From assembly GCA_022013695.1 (NCBI GenBank), contig JAKLPS010000022.1, forward strand, positions 67,809 to 117,350: a stretch of 49,542 bases of DNA. The letters are read 5' to 3'. Of this stretch, positions 17,333 to 26,765 are shown piece by piece. The notes below the pieces were generated by a model. That model searched no databases. It saw nothing but the letters and a program-made list of their open reading frames with translations, and was not told where the DNA came from. Position numbers and translations under genes: made by a program. How positions within the stretch are numbered: the stretch's first letter is position 1; each line of letters begins with the position of its first letter. Source of the DNA: Weeksellaceae bacterium. Its GTDB lineage: Bacteria; Bacteroidota; Bacteroidia; Flavobacteriales; Weeksellaceae.

Positions 17333-17647
17333 ATGAAATTCAACCAATTTTTGAAAATCAATGCGGTAGCTATTGCCGCTGTTATGTTTACAGGTACTGT
17401 GATGTCTTTTAAAATGACAGAAAAAAAGACAGATGTCCAACAATTCTATTACAATAGTACAGACACTTCAGCAGGTGCTTTCTCTCAAGAATCCAACTGG
17501 GCAGTAGGAGCGGGTTCATCTTGTCTTACAACAGGAAACAAGCCTTGTACAATCACAGTTCCAGAAGGGCAAGACTTGATTGATGTGATCGGAGGATTGA
17601 CTAACCCTCAAGTACTTGCTATTCATCCAATGGAGAGAAGACAGTAA
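17333..17647 (+). CDS. DUF6520-like small secreted protein
   Basis: 104 aa. The N-terminal signal peptide (FLKINAVAIAAVMFTGTVMSFKM) and the pattern TDTSAGAFSQESNWAVG, then a CLTTGNKPCTI cysteine pair, and a C-terminal NPQVLAIHPMERRQ match the short exported DUF6520 proteins of flavobacteria, of unknown function. They often lie near MauE, TlpA and SusCD genes, as here. It ends at a shared terminator facing susD. Confidence 0.75.
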   Translation: MKFNQFLKINAVAIAAVMFTGTVMSFKMTEKKTDVQQFYYNSTDTSAGAFSQESNWAVGAGSSCLTTGNKPCTITVPEGQDLIDVIGGLTNPQVLAIHPMERRQ

Positions 17648-17674
17648 TAGTCCCTTTAAATAATGATTAAAAGT

Positions 17675-17710
17675 AGGGTTGGCAAAATATTGCCAACCCT
17701 TTATTTTTAT
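17675..17710. terminator. Bidirectional terminator between convergent genes
   Basis: Perfect 11-bp stem AGGGTTGGCAA / TTGCCAACCCT around a 4-nt loop (17675-17700), followed by TTTATTTTTAT on the plus strand and by ACTTTTAAT on the minus strand. It serves the DUF6520-like gene and the SusD gene. Confidence 0.88.
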
Positions 17711-19056
17711 CTTGGATTCTGCGGCATTCCTGTAAGTGTGATAATTTCTTCGGGAATGGCTATTGCATAACGTAGATCATTAGGTGGCAAGATATAGGTT
17801 TGCCCGTTAACTGTTCTTGTAAGCGTAATATTCGCACCATCACGGTTGTACCTTTTCAGGTCAGACCATCTTAGTCCTCGAATCAAAAGCTCTTTCCTTC
17901 TTTCTTTCAAAATAATATTCAAAGCCTCTGTTTGTGAATTGGCAGTCATCGGGATATAATTTCCAGTTTTCCATCTTTTGACGAGCAGGTTATTGAGATA
18001 CCCCATACCTTCCTGAATCTTGTTGAGCCTAACATTGCATTCAGCTGCCATCAGGTAAAGTTCATCTGTCGTCACACTAACAATCGGTCCATTGACATTA
18101 TTATAATAACCTTTGAACAGAATCTCATTAGTCGTATTTTTCCTAAAAAACATAGTTCTGCGTAAGTCATTGCTGTCATACATTTGATAAATGTGGTCAG
18201 GGATCTTTGCGGGCATTAAATGAGATTCATATGTTATCGCTGTCCACAAAAGAACTTCCTTATTCATTTCCTCAATGGGATAATCAGAATTGGCATTCAG
18301 GGTATTAAAATCCATCAGGTCATTATTGATGTTTAGTGCTTGTTCTGTATTCTTAAGGGCATTGCTATAATCTCCCATAAAAAGATAGGTACGAGCCAAT
18401 AGACCGTAAGCTGCTGCTCTCGATATGCGCATACCGGAAATCTGTTTCGGCAACAGCAATGGTATTGCGGTCTGCAAATCATTAATAATTTGATCATAGG
18501 TCTGCTTGACTGTTGAGCGTACCGATGGGATATTCATATCAGGGTCTAATCTTAACGGAAGCCCCAAATCTATTCCCGCAGTTTGAGTATTATAAGCGGG
18601 ACACCAGATTTGTGCAGCATCCAGATATCTGAATGCACGAAGCGCCAACGCTTGACCTCTGATATTATCTGCCTGCTCGCCTGTGAAGTTTTTATCCTGC
18701 ATATTGAATAAAACGGCATTACAGATATAAATACTTCTGTAGCAGGTAGACCAGTCATTTCCTGATGAAATGGGAGGAGCAACATTATCCGGCATCCATA
18801 TATGAAGACGCTTGGTCGCCTCAAAGCTCAAACCATTGTAATCTGCATCGGTAAGATAGTAATCATCCGAACTCGTTTCTCCACTCGAAGCAAAATCCAC
18901 ATTAAGGAAACCGTAATTATTGAGAAGCATCTGGTTGTCCTCCAATCTATCGGGAGTCGCCAGCTTCAGGTCAGACTTTTCGTCTAAAAAATCACTACAT
19001 CCAAACGAGGTTAGAATTAATGATAATGATATTACTAGTATTTTAATTTTTCTCAT
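17707..19056 (-). CDS. SusD/RagB family nutrient-binding outer membrane lipoprotein
   Basis: About 449 aa from the ATG at 19056; an upstream ATG at 19065 is also possible. The lipobox LTSFGC sits near residues 15-20. The SusD-type TPR fold is indicated by ALALRAFRYLDAAQIWCPAYN, then AAYGLLARTYLFMGDYSNALKNTEQAL, and the C-terminal ERRKELLIRGLRWSDLKRYNRDG block. It caps the partner SusC transporter and binds substrate. It lies 11 bp after susC. The substrate cannot be told from sequence; no glycoside hydrolase is near, so a sugar is not favoured. Confidence 0.92.
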   Translation of the reverse strand: MRKIKILVISLSLILTSFGCSDFLDEKSDLKLATPDRLEDNQMLLNNYGFLNVDFASSGETSSDDYYLTDADYNGLSFEATKRLHIWMPDNVAPPISSGNDWSTCYRSIYICNAVLFNMQDKNFTGEQADNIRGQALALRAFRYLDAAQIWCPAYNTQTAGIDLGLPLRLDPDMNIPSVRSTVKQTYDQIINDLQTAIPLLLPKQISGMRISRAAAYGLLARTYLFMGDYSNALKNTEQALNINNDLMDFNTLNANSDYPIEEMNKEVLLWTAITYESHLMPAKIPDHIYQMYDSNDLRRTMFFRKNTTNEILFKGYYNNVNGPIVSVTTDELYLMAAECNVRLNKIQEGMGYLNNLLVKRWKTGNYIPMTANSQTEALNIILKERRKELLIRGLRWSDLKRYNRDGANITLTRTVNGQTYILPPNDLRYAIAIPEEIITLTGMPQNPR

Positions 19057-19067
19057 TTCTATCAATT

Positions 19068-22000
19068 TTAAAATTTAGCTTTTAATCCTAATGTAAAGGT
19101 CATAGGAGGTTTTAAGGTGTTGTTTCCCAAATTAAAATCAGGGTCGATCCCGCTTTTGCTCTCTTGCCAGAGTATTCCGAGATTACTGACATTGGCATAT
19201 AGCTGTAAACTTTTAAGTGGCAAACCACGCCATTGTCTTTTACTGATCTCATATCCAAGATTAATGTACTGCAGACGGATATGGTCACCTTTTTCAATCA
19301 ATGCAGCCGAACCTGCGTAGAATGCATCCCTATTGGAATTCGTCTGATAGAGGTTGGAAGGAACATTGGTAAAGGCTTCATCACCTGGTTTCTGCCATCT
19401 CTGCTCGTAATCGCTGTGACCATTCCATTCCCTGAATAAGCTCGTGTAATTAATGGAAGGTTTTCTGAAATAATAACCCAGCTTATAAGTAATTCCAACG
19501 TCAAGGCTTAATTGTTTGTAAGCAAAGGTATTCGTGAATGAACCATAAACAGTAGGTATTGCAGAGCCGAAATACTGAAGGTCTTTGACATCGGCTCCCA
19601 TTATCTTGGCGTAATCCTTACTGACCTCTCCATTCAGATAGCCTCTCGGGTCGCCTGTCTGAGGGTCGAGTCCCGCCCATTGGTAGCCAAATATCGAATA
19701 CACAGGCAAACCTTCAATTCCGGATATGGGAACAGAAGAAAGTACAAAGTTCCTTGCAATGGTACTGATCGGATAATATTTCGTCACTTTATCTTTGTAA
19801 GTACTGAAATTAAGCGTGGTGAGCCATCTGAAAGATCTATTGATATTGATGGTCTTGAGTTCCACATCAACACCTTTTCCTTCAATTCCTGCAACATTCC
19901 ATACAAGACTACTCAATCCGATGGTATAATCCAGCGGAACCTGTCCGAAAAGGTTTTCTCCTTTTTTCTGGAAATACTCCACAGAACCTGAGATTCTGTT
20001 ATTTTTGGTTGCAAAATCTAATCCTGCATTGATCATTCTGACCGTTTCCCAACGGAGCTGCGGATTGTAGTAATTGTCAAATCTCGCCATCTGCTCCTGT
20101 GTATATGTTGAAACACCGAGTAATGCCATAGTCGTTACGGCCACCATCGCAGGATTGATATTCCCATTGAAACCGTATGAACCCCTTAGCTTCAGATTCG
20201 GGAGCCAGCTTACAGAATAAAACTTCTCATTGGCTACATTCCACGAAATGCCAGTTGACCAGAAGGGATTCCATTGGTCATTGGTCTTCAACCCGAACAA
20301 GTTGCTGGCGTCACGTCGAGCACTTCCGGAGATGGTATATCGGTTATCAAATGTGTAAGCTGCATTGGCATAGACCGAAACAAAACGATTGGTGGATTCT
20401 CTCAAAGAATTTAGATTATCGATAAAGCCTGTACCGCCTGCAATGATTGGAAACCTCTTGCTAAGGTCTACAATTCCAAAGGAAAGGTTATTGGGGTCAT
20501 AACCATAATAGCGGTTATTGTCAGACTGTGAATTCGAATCCCTTATTTCGCTTCCCAAAATGGCTGAAACCTGATGTTTGCCAAAGCCCCTATTGAAGTT
20601 GAGCTGTCCTCGGAAATTATTGATCAGTAATTGCGAGTTGGTCTTATCCATTATCGCTCCTTTGGGAACATTGTACGTAAGACTGCCATCAGAATTGATG
20701 ACCGTGAACCTGTTAACATAATCCCTTACAAAGTAACTTTCTTCATCATACAGTGTATTGGAAAGTCCTGTGGTTCTTTGATACTGATATTTTATATCAA
20801 CATCCAATCCTTTCAACAGCTTATAGTTCAATCCTGCGTTGAGAATTATCTCCGAACTTTTGCTTTCGCCTGTATTGTGTTGCCAATCGGTAAGCGGGTA
20901 ATAATTCCAATCCAATAATTTTCCATTGCCTAATGCTGACTTATATCCCTGCTCATAAGATTTTGAAACGGCCAATGCATTTCCGAATGCGTCCGCCATT
21001 TCCATATAGGGAACAGAGTTGGTTTTCATAATAATGCTTCCATAAGCACTGCGTCCATTTTGGGTTGCGGAATGGGTAAAGAAGATTCCTGTGTTCAATG
21101 TCAGATTCTTCAACGGTTGCCAAGTATTCTGGAAGCGTAGGTTCACACGTTCATATTTTTCTCCGAGATTTCCCGTATTGTCATCATACCCCAAGGATGA
21201 TGTCCAAGAAAACTGAGGAGCTCCGCCCGCCATACTCAAAGAATACTGTCTGTTTTCCAAAGGCTGGTACATATATTTTCGGTATTGGTCATGGGAATCA
21301 ATGGTCTTCAGACGTGCTATTTCATTTCGTACATATTCGGATGAAAGCAATCCTTTCTTTTCCTTGCTCAGTAAGTCAACTACAGGAGATAATACTGGAT
21401 GGCTGGTCGAATTAATATCGGTGTTGTAAAAATTCTTCTTGAACAGCTCCTGTTCCACATCAATAAAGTCTGCACTGGACATTGTTTTCAGATAATTGAA
21501 ATCAGGCTTAGGGCTGGTCATTAAATAAGTGTTGAAATTGACCGTCACAGGTTGGTTGTACTTTGCCGTTTTGGTCGTGATGACAATCACACCGTTGGCT
21601 GCCCTTGCTCCCCAGATACTCGATGCTGCAGCATCTTTGAGAACGGTAATGTTTTCAACAATGTTGGGGTCAATATTGCTGATGTCACCATCATAAGGAA
21701 AGTTGTCTACCACAATCAAAGGTGTTTTAGGTCCTTGAATGGTACTTAGACCTCTAACCATAATTTGTGCTCCGCCTTGGGATGTCCCTTTATTGATGAT
21801 AATACCGTTGGCTGTAGCGGCTAAACGGTCAAGAATATTGGTTGACACCTGTGTATTCAGGGCAGAATTACTCACCGATGAAAAAGAACCTGTGGAGCGT
21901 TCTTTAGGGATTTTCTGATAACCTGTCGTGAGTACTACCTCATCAATTTGGGCTATTTTTTCGGATAAATTAATTTTTAATGGTTCTTTCAAAGGAAGTT

Positions 22001-22247
22001 CCAAAACAATCACCTGTTCTTCATAACCTTTACCAAGGATAACAAGATTGATTTTTTTGTCATTGGTACTAAGACTGAAGTTTCCATATCTGTCTGTCGT
22101 GGTCACGGTCTTTGAATTCTGTATGGCGATGGTTACACCTATTACAGGTAAGCGGGTTGTTTCGTCGATAACACTTCCCGTAAACATCTGCTGTGCCATA
22201 AATGGCACACAATAGCATAGGACGGGAAGCACTAATAATTTCTTCAT
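19068..22247 (-). CDS. SusC/RagA family TonB-dependent outer membrane transporter
   Basis: 1059 aa from the ATG at 22247, which begins a signal peptide (MKKLLVLPVLCYCVPFMAQQ); the frame is open 11 codons further up. A carboxypeptidase-regulatory-like domain (about 20-95) precedes the plug with MVRGLSTIQGPKTPLIVVDNFPYDG and VLKDAAASSIWGARAANGVIVITTK. A long 22-strand barrel ends FTLGLKAKF with the final aromatic residue needed for assembly. It imports an unknown substrate with the SusD partner downstream. It lies 57 bp after the TlpA gene. Confidence 0.95.
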   Translation of the reverse strand: MKKLLVLPVLCYCVPFMAQQMFTGSVIDETTRLPVIGVTIAIQNSKTVTTTDRYGNFSLSTNDKKINLVILGKGYEEQVIVLELPLKEPLKINLSEKIAQIDEVVLTTGYQKIPKERSTGSFSSVSNSALNTQVSTNILDRLAATANGIIINKGTSQGGAQIMVRGLSTIQGPKTPLIVVDNFPYDGDISNIDPNIVENITVLKDAAASSIWGARAANGVIVITTKTAKYNQPVTVNFNTYLMTSPKPDFNYLKTMSSADFIDVEQELFKKNFYNTDINSTSHPVLSPVVDLLSKEKKGLLSSEYVRNEIARLKTIDSHDQYRKYMYQPLENRQYSLSMAGGAPQFSWTSSLGYDDNTGNLGEKYERVNLRFQNTWQPLKNLTLNTGIFFTHSATQNGRSAYGSIIMKTNSVPYMEMADAFGNALAVSKSYEQGYKSALGNGKLLDWNYYPLTDWQHNTGESKSSEIILNAGLNYKLLKGLDVDIKYQYQRTTGLSNTLYDEESYFVRDYVNRFTVINSDGSLTYNVPKGAIMDKTNSQLLINNFRGQLNFNRGFGKHQVSAILGSEIRDSNSQSDNNRYYGYDPNNLSFGIVDLSKRFPIIAGGTGFIDNLNSLRESTNRFVSVYANAAYTFDNRYTISGSARRDASNLFGLKTNDQWNPFWSTGISWNVANEKFYSVSWLPNLKLRGSYGFNGNINPAMVAVTTMALLGVSTYTQEQMARFDNYYNPQLRWETVRMINAGLDFATKNNRISGSVEYFQKKGENLFGQVPLDYTIGLSSLVWNVAGIEGKGVDVELKTININRSFRWLTTLNFSTYKDKVTKYYPISTIARNFVLSSVPISGIEGLPVYSIFGYQWAGLDPQTGDPRGYLNGEVSKDYAKIMGADVKDLQYFGSAIPTVYGSFTNTFAYKQLSLDVGITYKLGYYFRKPSINYTSLFREWNGHSDYEQRWQKPGDEAFTNVPSNLYQTNSNRDAFYAGSAALIEKGDHIRLQYINLGYEISKRQWRGLPLKSLQLYANVSNLGILWQESKSGIDPDFNLGNNTLKPPMTFTLGLKAKF

Positions 22248-22304
22248 AGTCTGATATAGTTTTGCGTTAATGTAATTCAATAGTTTTTCGAACGATGGGA
22301 ATGT

Positions 22305-23606
22305 TTAATTCCGCTGGTCTTTGATGACCAACATCAAAACCTGACGTTCTTCTGGTATCAGGTCAAGGTCGTATCTCTGAAGTTCCTTTCGTAATGTTTC
22401 AATGTCTTTGATTCCTGAAATTTCCAAATCTACATTGCCTGTATAAGCGGTTTCATCTATAAAAAGCTCCTTGATGGGAATTTCACCGTTCAACATATTG
22501 ACCATATTTTTAAGAGGTACATTTTTAAGGATAGATGGGGTTTGTGGAAAGGTAGAACGCTTTTCACCTCCCTTGGTCGCCAGTTTGTCTTTCGTGGTTG
22601 TTCTTATTAACACTAAACATTTTACAGGTCTTTTCTCAAGGGTTACCGTATATCCGGAATAACGATTGAGATCTTCCAGCATATAATTGTAGAGAGAATC
22701 AGATTTCTGTTCGGGGATAATAAACTCATAGTTATAAAGGTTTGTTCTATCATTTGAACCGTCTGCTTTTTCTATCGGCATTAGTTGTTCAGGTTGATTG
22801 ACCTCGATAACCATCCTTTTTTCCGTGAAAGATATTTTATCCTTTTGTTTGAAAAGTTCATATCCTATGGCATAATACATATCCCATAATGGCAGATTGG
22901 TAAACTGTCTGCCGTGAATTTTTCCAGATGTTGTTTTACGATAGGTTCCTCCTGCACCAATGTCAGGAATCCGTCCTTTGGCAAAGAATGAATAATTGAG
23001 GAGTTGAATATTTCTCTGACGGTCGTAATCTTCGGAAAGCATCAATGGTCTTGCCCTGTCGATTTGGATGATGGTCCGCAGTGATGATTTGTCTCCGTTT
23101 AGCACTTCATTGATGGTTTGTTCAGTGAGCTGTCCTGCATCGGTGGAATTGAAAAATTTCCCATCTTTGATCCATATGATGAACGGAACACCTGCGTGCG
23201 GAAACAGTTCGTGAAGCTTTTTGTCTTCGTAGGTTGACATCATACTCTTATACTTCTTTCCATTTGGAGAAGAGAAGAATTTATCCAAAGCGGATTTATC
23301 TTGACTGCTTACGGGAAGTATTTTTATCTTGTCCCTAAACTTTTGCTGTAAAGCTTCAACTTCAGGAAGACTCATCAGACAGGCGCTGCACCAAGTACTC
23401 CAGAAATCAATTAGGATTAATTTGTTTTTATCTTCTGAAAGCTTAATTGTTTTCTGAGGATGGTTGACCGTTTTTAAAGGTGTCGTCCAAAAGCTTTCGG
23501 GAACGGGATCTCCGATTTTCAGGGATTTGTTTTGGGCATACGACGTAATCGTAAACACGATTGTGAAAACAAGGGACGTAAGTCCCCTGCAAAAAATATT
23601 TTTCAT
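22305..23606 (-). CDS. TlpA-like thioredoxin-fold protein with a C-terminal DUF3738-like domain
   Basis: 433 aa from the ATG at 23606, where a signal peptide (MKNIFCRGLTSLVFTIVF...SYAQ) begins. The thioredoxin domain covers about 30-165, with the redox motif WCSAC and the usual cis-Pro stretch GVPFIIW. The C-terminal half (TFPQTPSILKNVPLKNMVNMLNG...FIDETAYTGNVDLEISG) resembles the DUF3738 repeat seen in secreted proteins. It first acts as a periplasmic thiol-disulfide enzyme and heads the SusC-SusD operon, so redox chemistry and import may be linked here. Confidence 0.85.
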   Translation of the reverse strand: MKNIFCRGLTSLVFTIVFTITSYAQNKSLKIGDPVPESFWTTPLKTVNHPQKTIKLSEDKNKLILIDFWSTWCSACLMSLPEVEALQQKFRDKIKILPVSSQDKSALDKFFSSPNGKKYKSMMSTYEDKKLHELFPHAGVPFIIWIKDGKFFNSTDAGQLTEQTINEVLNGDKSSLRTIIQIDRARPLMLSEDYDRQRNIQLLNYSFFAKGRIPDIGAGGTYRKTTSGKIHGRQFTNLPLWDMYYAIGYELFKQKDKISFTEKRMVIEVNQPEQLMPIEKADGSNDRTNLYNYEFIIPEQKSDSLYNYMLEDLNRYSGYTVTLEKRPVKCLVLIRTTTKDKLATKGGEKRSTFPQTPSILKNVPLKNMVNMLNGEIPIKELFIDETAYTGNVDLEISGIKDIETLRKELQRYDLDLIPEERQVLMLVIKDQRN

Positions 23607-23768
23607 ATTTTTGAATAGGTTTTTAATGATTATTAATAACTGATTATGCTCTTTCCGTTTGGTCGCCAAACTGTTGCGGAAAGGGCTTTTCTTTTTTCTA
23701 AGGGTTACTGTAAATTATCTGTGTCTTGAAATACTTTTTTAATTGTTGTTTGAAATGATATGCTTGAG

Positions 23769-23799
23769 AGGAGGCTTCCTTTATGAAGGAAAACCTCCT
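23769..23799 (-). promoter_or_regulatory. Leader hairpin upstream of the TlpA gene
   Basis: AGGAGG and CCTCCT arms with inner TTCCTT and AAGGAA arms form a long stem with small bulges and a 4-nt loop, 163 bp upstream of the TlpA start. It could be a leader structure or the terminator of an unseen transcript. Confidence 0.4.
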
Positions 23800-24042
23800 G
23801 CCCAAACAATCATAAAAAAATTAATATGAATGAAAATCGTTTCCCGTGAAAGCTGTAAAGCCGCAATGAGTTGTACACCTCATTGTAAAATGTCATAAGT
23901 GAGAAATTTACTTTGCCACAAAAAACAGCTACCCTATTTTGAAGTACATTTTTATACTAAATTTCCTTTGTTCTGAAAAATAATTTGGAAAATTAAAAGA
24001 AAGCAAGTACTTTTAAAGTGTGAGTTCAAAGCGTAGTCTGGC

Positions 24043-24063
24043 TTCCTTTAATTATTAAAGGAA
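24043..24063. repeat. 21-bp perfect palindrome
   Basis: TTCCTTTAAT, a central T, ATTAAAGGAA: perfect 10-bp arms in the region upstream of the TlpA operon. Possible operator. Confidence 0.4.
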
Positions 24064-24277
24064 TTTCAGAGTATGTCGGATATATTTGTGAGATTATTAT
24101 TCCTCACCTGTTTTTACTGGGCTATATTGATATAGAGAGCTGTAGTTTTTCTACAATGCTCACTGGCTACTCTGGTGGGCAAATAAGCAGAATTGTTGAA
24201 AAGATCGTTCTCATAAATATAGTTTTATATATGGGGAACAATGTATAAATGTAAGAGAGCTATGCCAAAAAAGCAAG

Positions 24278-24470
24278 GAGCGGTCTCACACTTTCAATCC
24301 GAGGGTGTCCTACGACCCTAACAATAAAGTATTGTTTGCAAATGAAAGCTTGCGTGAGAACCGCTCGCATGCCGTATGCAAAAGTAGAAAACTTTTCGAC
24401 ATGGAGCGATTTCACGATACTCTCGTCTGCTAATAGGACTTTACGGAACGAGAAACATCGTTACATGGTT
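24278..24470 (+). ncRNA. Candidate structured RNA, family not recognised
   Basis: An outer stem pairs GAGCGGTCTCAC (24278-24289) with GTGAGAACCGCTC (24354-24366), with one bulged A. Inside it lie CTTTCA/TGAAAG, then two hairpins: AGGGT/ACCCT (24302-24319) and AACAATA/TATTGTT (24320-24336). A second domain pairs CGAT/ATCG and CTCGT/ACGAG (24407-24460), with a hairpin AAAAGT/ACTTTT between. Most stems close perfectly, which is unlikely in random AT-rich DNA. It could be a relic of a group II intron, retron or other RNA element, but no matching motif or reverse transcriptase gene was found. Confidence 0.5.
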
Positions 24471-24561
24471 AAATTTTAACCAGTTATATTTTATAATCGC
24501 TTGAGCAAATATAGTAATAATTATTAAATGTGGCAATATAACCACAAAAAAAAATAAAAAA

Positions 24562-24783
24562 ATGAGTGATAATTTCACAGCTACTTATAAAGCAATAGGT
24601 AAAGCTTTAAAGAAAAAAAGAAAAGGAAAAGGTTTAACACAACAACAGTTGGCCGATGGGGCAGAAATTGATCGTTCTAAAATCAGTGACATGGAAAATG
24701 GTAAGGAGGATTTTCAATTTTCTACACTATTAAAGCTGTGTAAGGCATTAGGTGTAAGTGTTGCTGAAATTTTCAAAAATTGA
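24562..24783 (+). CDS. Small XRE-family HTH regulator
   Basis: 73 aa. An XRE/Cro helix-turn-helix fills the protein: IGKALKKKRKGKGLTQQQLADGAEIDRSKISDMENGK, then LLKLCKALGVSVAEIF. There is no effector domain. It starts after an A-rich leader, the usual flavobacterial ribosome-start context. It could regulate the RNA-like region upstream or the unknown gene at 24997-25353, or act as a lone element regulator. Confidence 0.85.
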   Translation: MSDNFTATYKAIGKALKKKRKGKGLTQQQLADGAEIDRSKISDMENGKEDFQFSTLLKLCKALGVSVAEIFKN

Positions 24784-24996
24784 GTATCCTAATGGATAGT
24801 TTTTCGAAAGAATATTTCAGCAAGTTTAATAAAAATTCCCAATAATTGGGGACAAAAAAATTAACTATTTTTAATTGATATAGAACTTATAGCAAATTTA
24901 TTTAATTGATGTTCCCTTACAATAGCGGAGCAGGTTGAAATTATTAAAATAGTTAAAATGCTGATTATTCAATAAAACTCTTATTAGTGCAATAAG

Positions 24997-25353
24997 TTAG
25001 TTCAATTTTGGGTCAATATTTTTATCCCGGGGATATATTGTAATCGTGCCTTCATCTTTCATTCTATTTAGTAAGATTTCATTATCTGATTGATTTAGCA
25101 ACATATTCTTTTCCAAATCGTACACTACCACATCTTGACCAGAAAATAAATTAACTGACAGCTCCTCAATTAATTCTAGAAACAAAACATCGTGTTGTTT
25201 TGATATTTCTTCTGTATATTTTACATTTTCATCCAAAACAAATAAATCTGTTTGTCTACCATAATATTGGTCAGGCAAAAGATCTTCAATAATAAAACTC
25301 TTTGTATCTAAATCAAGTGTTCTAAAAGATTCTAATGTGTACATTTTTTCCAT
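24997..25353 (-). CDS. Hypothetical protein
   Basis: 118 aa from the ATG at 25353; the frame is open 14 codons further up (25395), and an ATG at 25344 is a third choice. The protein is acidic and soluble, with no recognised domain. The pattern FIIEDLLPDQYYGRQTDLFVLDENVKYTEEIS may be a small alpha/beta fold. It converges with the XRE gene. Confidence 0.55.
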   Translation of the reverse strand: MEKMYTLESFRTLDLDTKSFIIEDLLPDQYYGRQTDLFVLDENVKYTEEISKQHDVLFLELIEELSVNLFSGQDVVVYDLEKNMLLNQSDNEILLNRMKDEGTITIYPRDKNIDPKLN

Positions 25354-25395
25354 AATAAAGAAACCTAAAGGAAATATAAATATTGTGTTAAACAA

Positions 25396-25849
25396 TTAAC
25401 TTTTCTTTTCAAATATCCGAAATATTATTAATATAAATCGCTTCTTGGAATGGTACTATACTACAAGGTTTAGAGCTTTCCAGTTTCCACACCGTGAAAG
25501 TCCTACCAATAAATTATTAACTGTATAATACCATCTTCATAAATTGCGTTTTTAGGATTCCAGAAATTTTAAGATGAAGTTAAAAATAATATAAAAATCA
25601 AAAGAATAATAAACATATTTCATTTATTGCATAGCTTTGCAATGATTCTCAATCTATTTGAGTTTTCATGGTTATTAGTTTTTTAAATCCTCGAATTCTT
25701 TCGAGGATTTTTTGTTTAAAAAATGGTGTAATTATTTTTCACACTACCCTATTAGTAATTTTATTAAAATTATCTTTGAGAAACAAAAATTATTAAAATA
25801 AAGGCATCAGATTATTTATTTTTTTAATCTAATTCCATAGTAAAAACTA
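25396..25849. other. Noncoding region upstream of the DUF2971 gene
   Basis: 454 bp without a gene. The last 230 bp hold three consecutive hairpins ending in a T tract; see the entry at 25630-25713. Confidence 0.45.
25630..25713 (+). terminator. Rho-independent terminator, possibly of a small RNA
   Basis: AAATCCTCGA / TCGAGGATTT (25685-25710) with a 6-nt loop and a following T tract make a good plus-strand terminator, yet no plus-strand gene ends nearby. Two smaller hairpins, ATTGCA/TGCAAT and CTCAA/TTGAG, precede it. TAGCTTTG near 25632 fits the TAnnTTTG promoter form. A short RNA of about 70 nt is possible; an attenuator before the DUF2971 gene is the alternative. Confidence 0.45.
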
Positions 25850-26716
25850 ATGCTATATAAATACAGAGGAAATTCAGAATACACGGACAAAATTTTTACG
25901 GAACAGAAAGTTTGGTTATCCAATGCAAAAGGTTTAAATGATCCTTTTGAATGTACTATTCAAGAAATTGCGGAAGAATATATTAATGAGCAGGTAAAAG
26001 TAATGAAAGAGATGCATTTAATGGGTTTCATTCAAAGTATAAAACTTAGCCATGATCCGTCAAAAACTGTGGTATTAAAAAAAATAAAAAAAGCTCTTGA
26101 TTTGGATGAAAAACATACCATTTTACAAAAAGCTTATCTAAAACATTCCAAAATAAAGATTACAAATCCCATTGATACCTTTAAAAATTTCGATAAACAA
26201 CTACAGAATGTCGGAATATTTAGTCTATCTGAAGATCCTCTAAATGAACTAATGTGGGCTCATTATGGAGAGAACTCATATGGGATTGCTATAGGCTTCT
26301 CCGAAAGTGCAGACAAAGCTTTAGGTAACTGTGAAAAATGCTTAAAGGTAAATTATGCCGATGAACTGCCTAAATTTGATTCAAATGGATTCTTAGTAGA
26401 AACAAAAGTTTATTCAAATGGAAGGAATAGCCAAAAAATCGCTTTAAATGATCCAACTTTTATCAAAGCAATTACTACAAAATCTAAATCTTGGGAATAT
26501 GAAAAGGAATGGAGATACATTGAAGAAAACGCAGGCACCTATCCTTTGCCGGGTAAAATTTCTGAAATTATCTTTGGACTGAGGATTGAAAATGAAATGA
26601 TTTCAAAGTATCGTAAATTAGTAAAAACTTTACCTAATTCCAATGAAATTAAGTTCTTCAATGTAGAAAAAGTAAAAAATTCTAATAAACTGGGATTAAA
26701 GGAACTAACCAACTAA
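25850..26716 (+). CDS. DUF2971 domain-containing protein
   Basis: 288 aa. The family is recognisable: an N-terminal LYKYRGNSEYTDKIFTEQKVWLSNAKGLNDPFEC, central FSLSEDPLNELMWAHYGENSYGIAIGF, and C-terminal SWEYEKEWRYIEE with SEIIFGLRI. DUF2971 proteins are soluble, of unknown activity, and often found next to defence or mobile genes. It stands alone on the plus strand, convergent with the HEPN-like/STAND pair. Confidence 0.85.
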   Translation: MLYKYRGNSEYTDKIFTEQKVWLSNAKGLNDPFECTIQEIAEEYINEQVKVMKEMHLMGFIQSIKLSHDPSKTVVLKKIKKALDLDEKHTILQKAYLKHSKIKITNPIDTFKNFDKQLQNVGIFSLSEDPLNELMWAHYGENSYGIAIGFSESADKALGNCEKCLKVNYADELPKFDSNGFLVETKVYSNGRNSQKIALNDPTFIKAITTKSKSWEYEKEWRYIEENAGTYPLPGKISEIIFGLRIENEMISKYRKLVKTLPNSNEIKFFNVEKVKNSNKLGLKELTN

Positions 26717-26765
26717 ATATATAAATTAAATCTAATAAATATTTTCATATTCGAACAGATTTCTC

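Larger units (their letters stand above)
23607..24277. other. Leader and noncoding region upstream of the TlpA operon
   Basis: No gene was seen. On the minus strand this is the leader of the TlpA operon, with the hairpin at 23769-23799 and the palindrome at 24043-24063. From about 24120 the folding becomes RNA-like: GCTCAC/GTGGGC and GTTCTC/GGGAAC stems can form. Confidence 0.45.

Noticed and set aside
24278-24470. Group II intron or retron
   Set aside because: No domain V sequence of the usual form and no reverse transcriptase gene are seen; kept only as an unassigned structured RNA.
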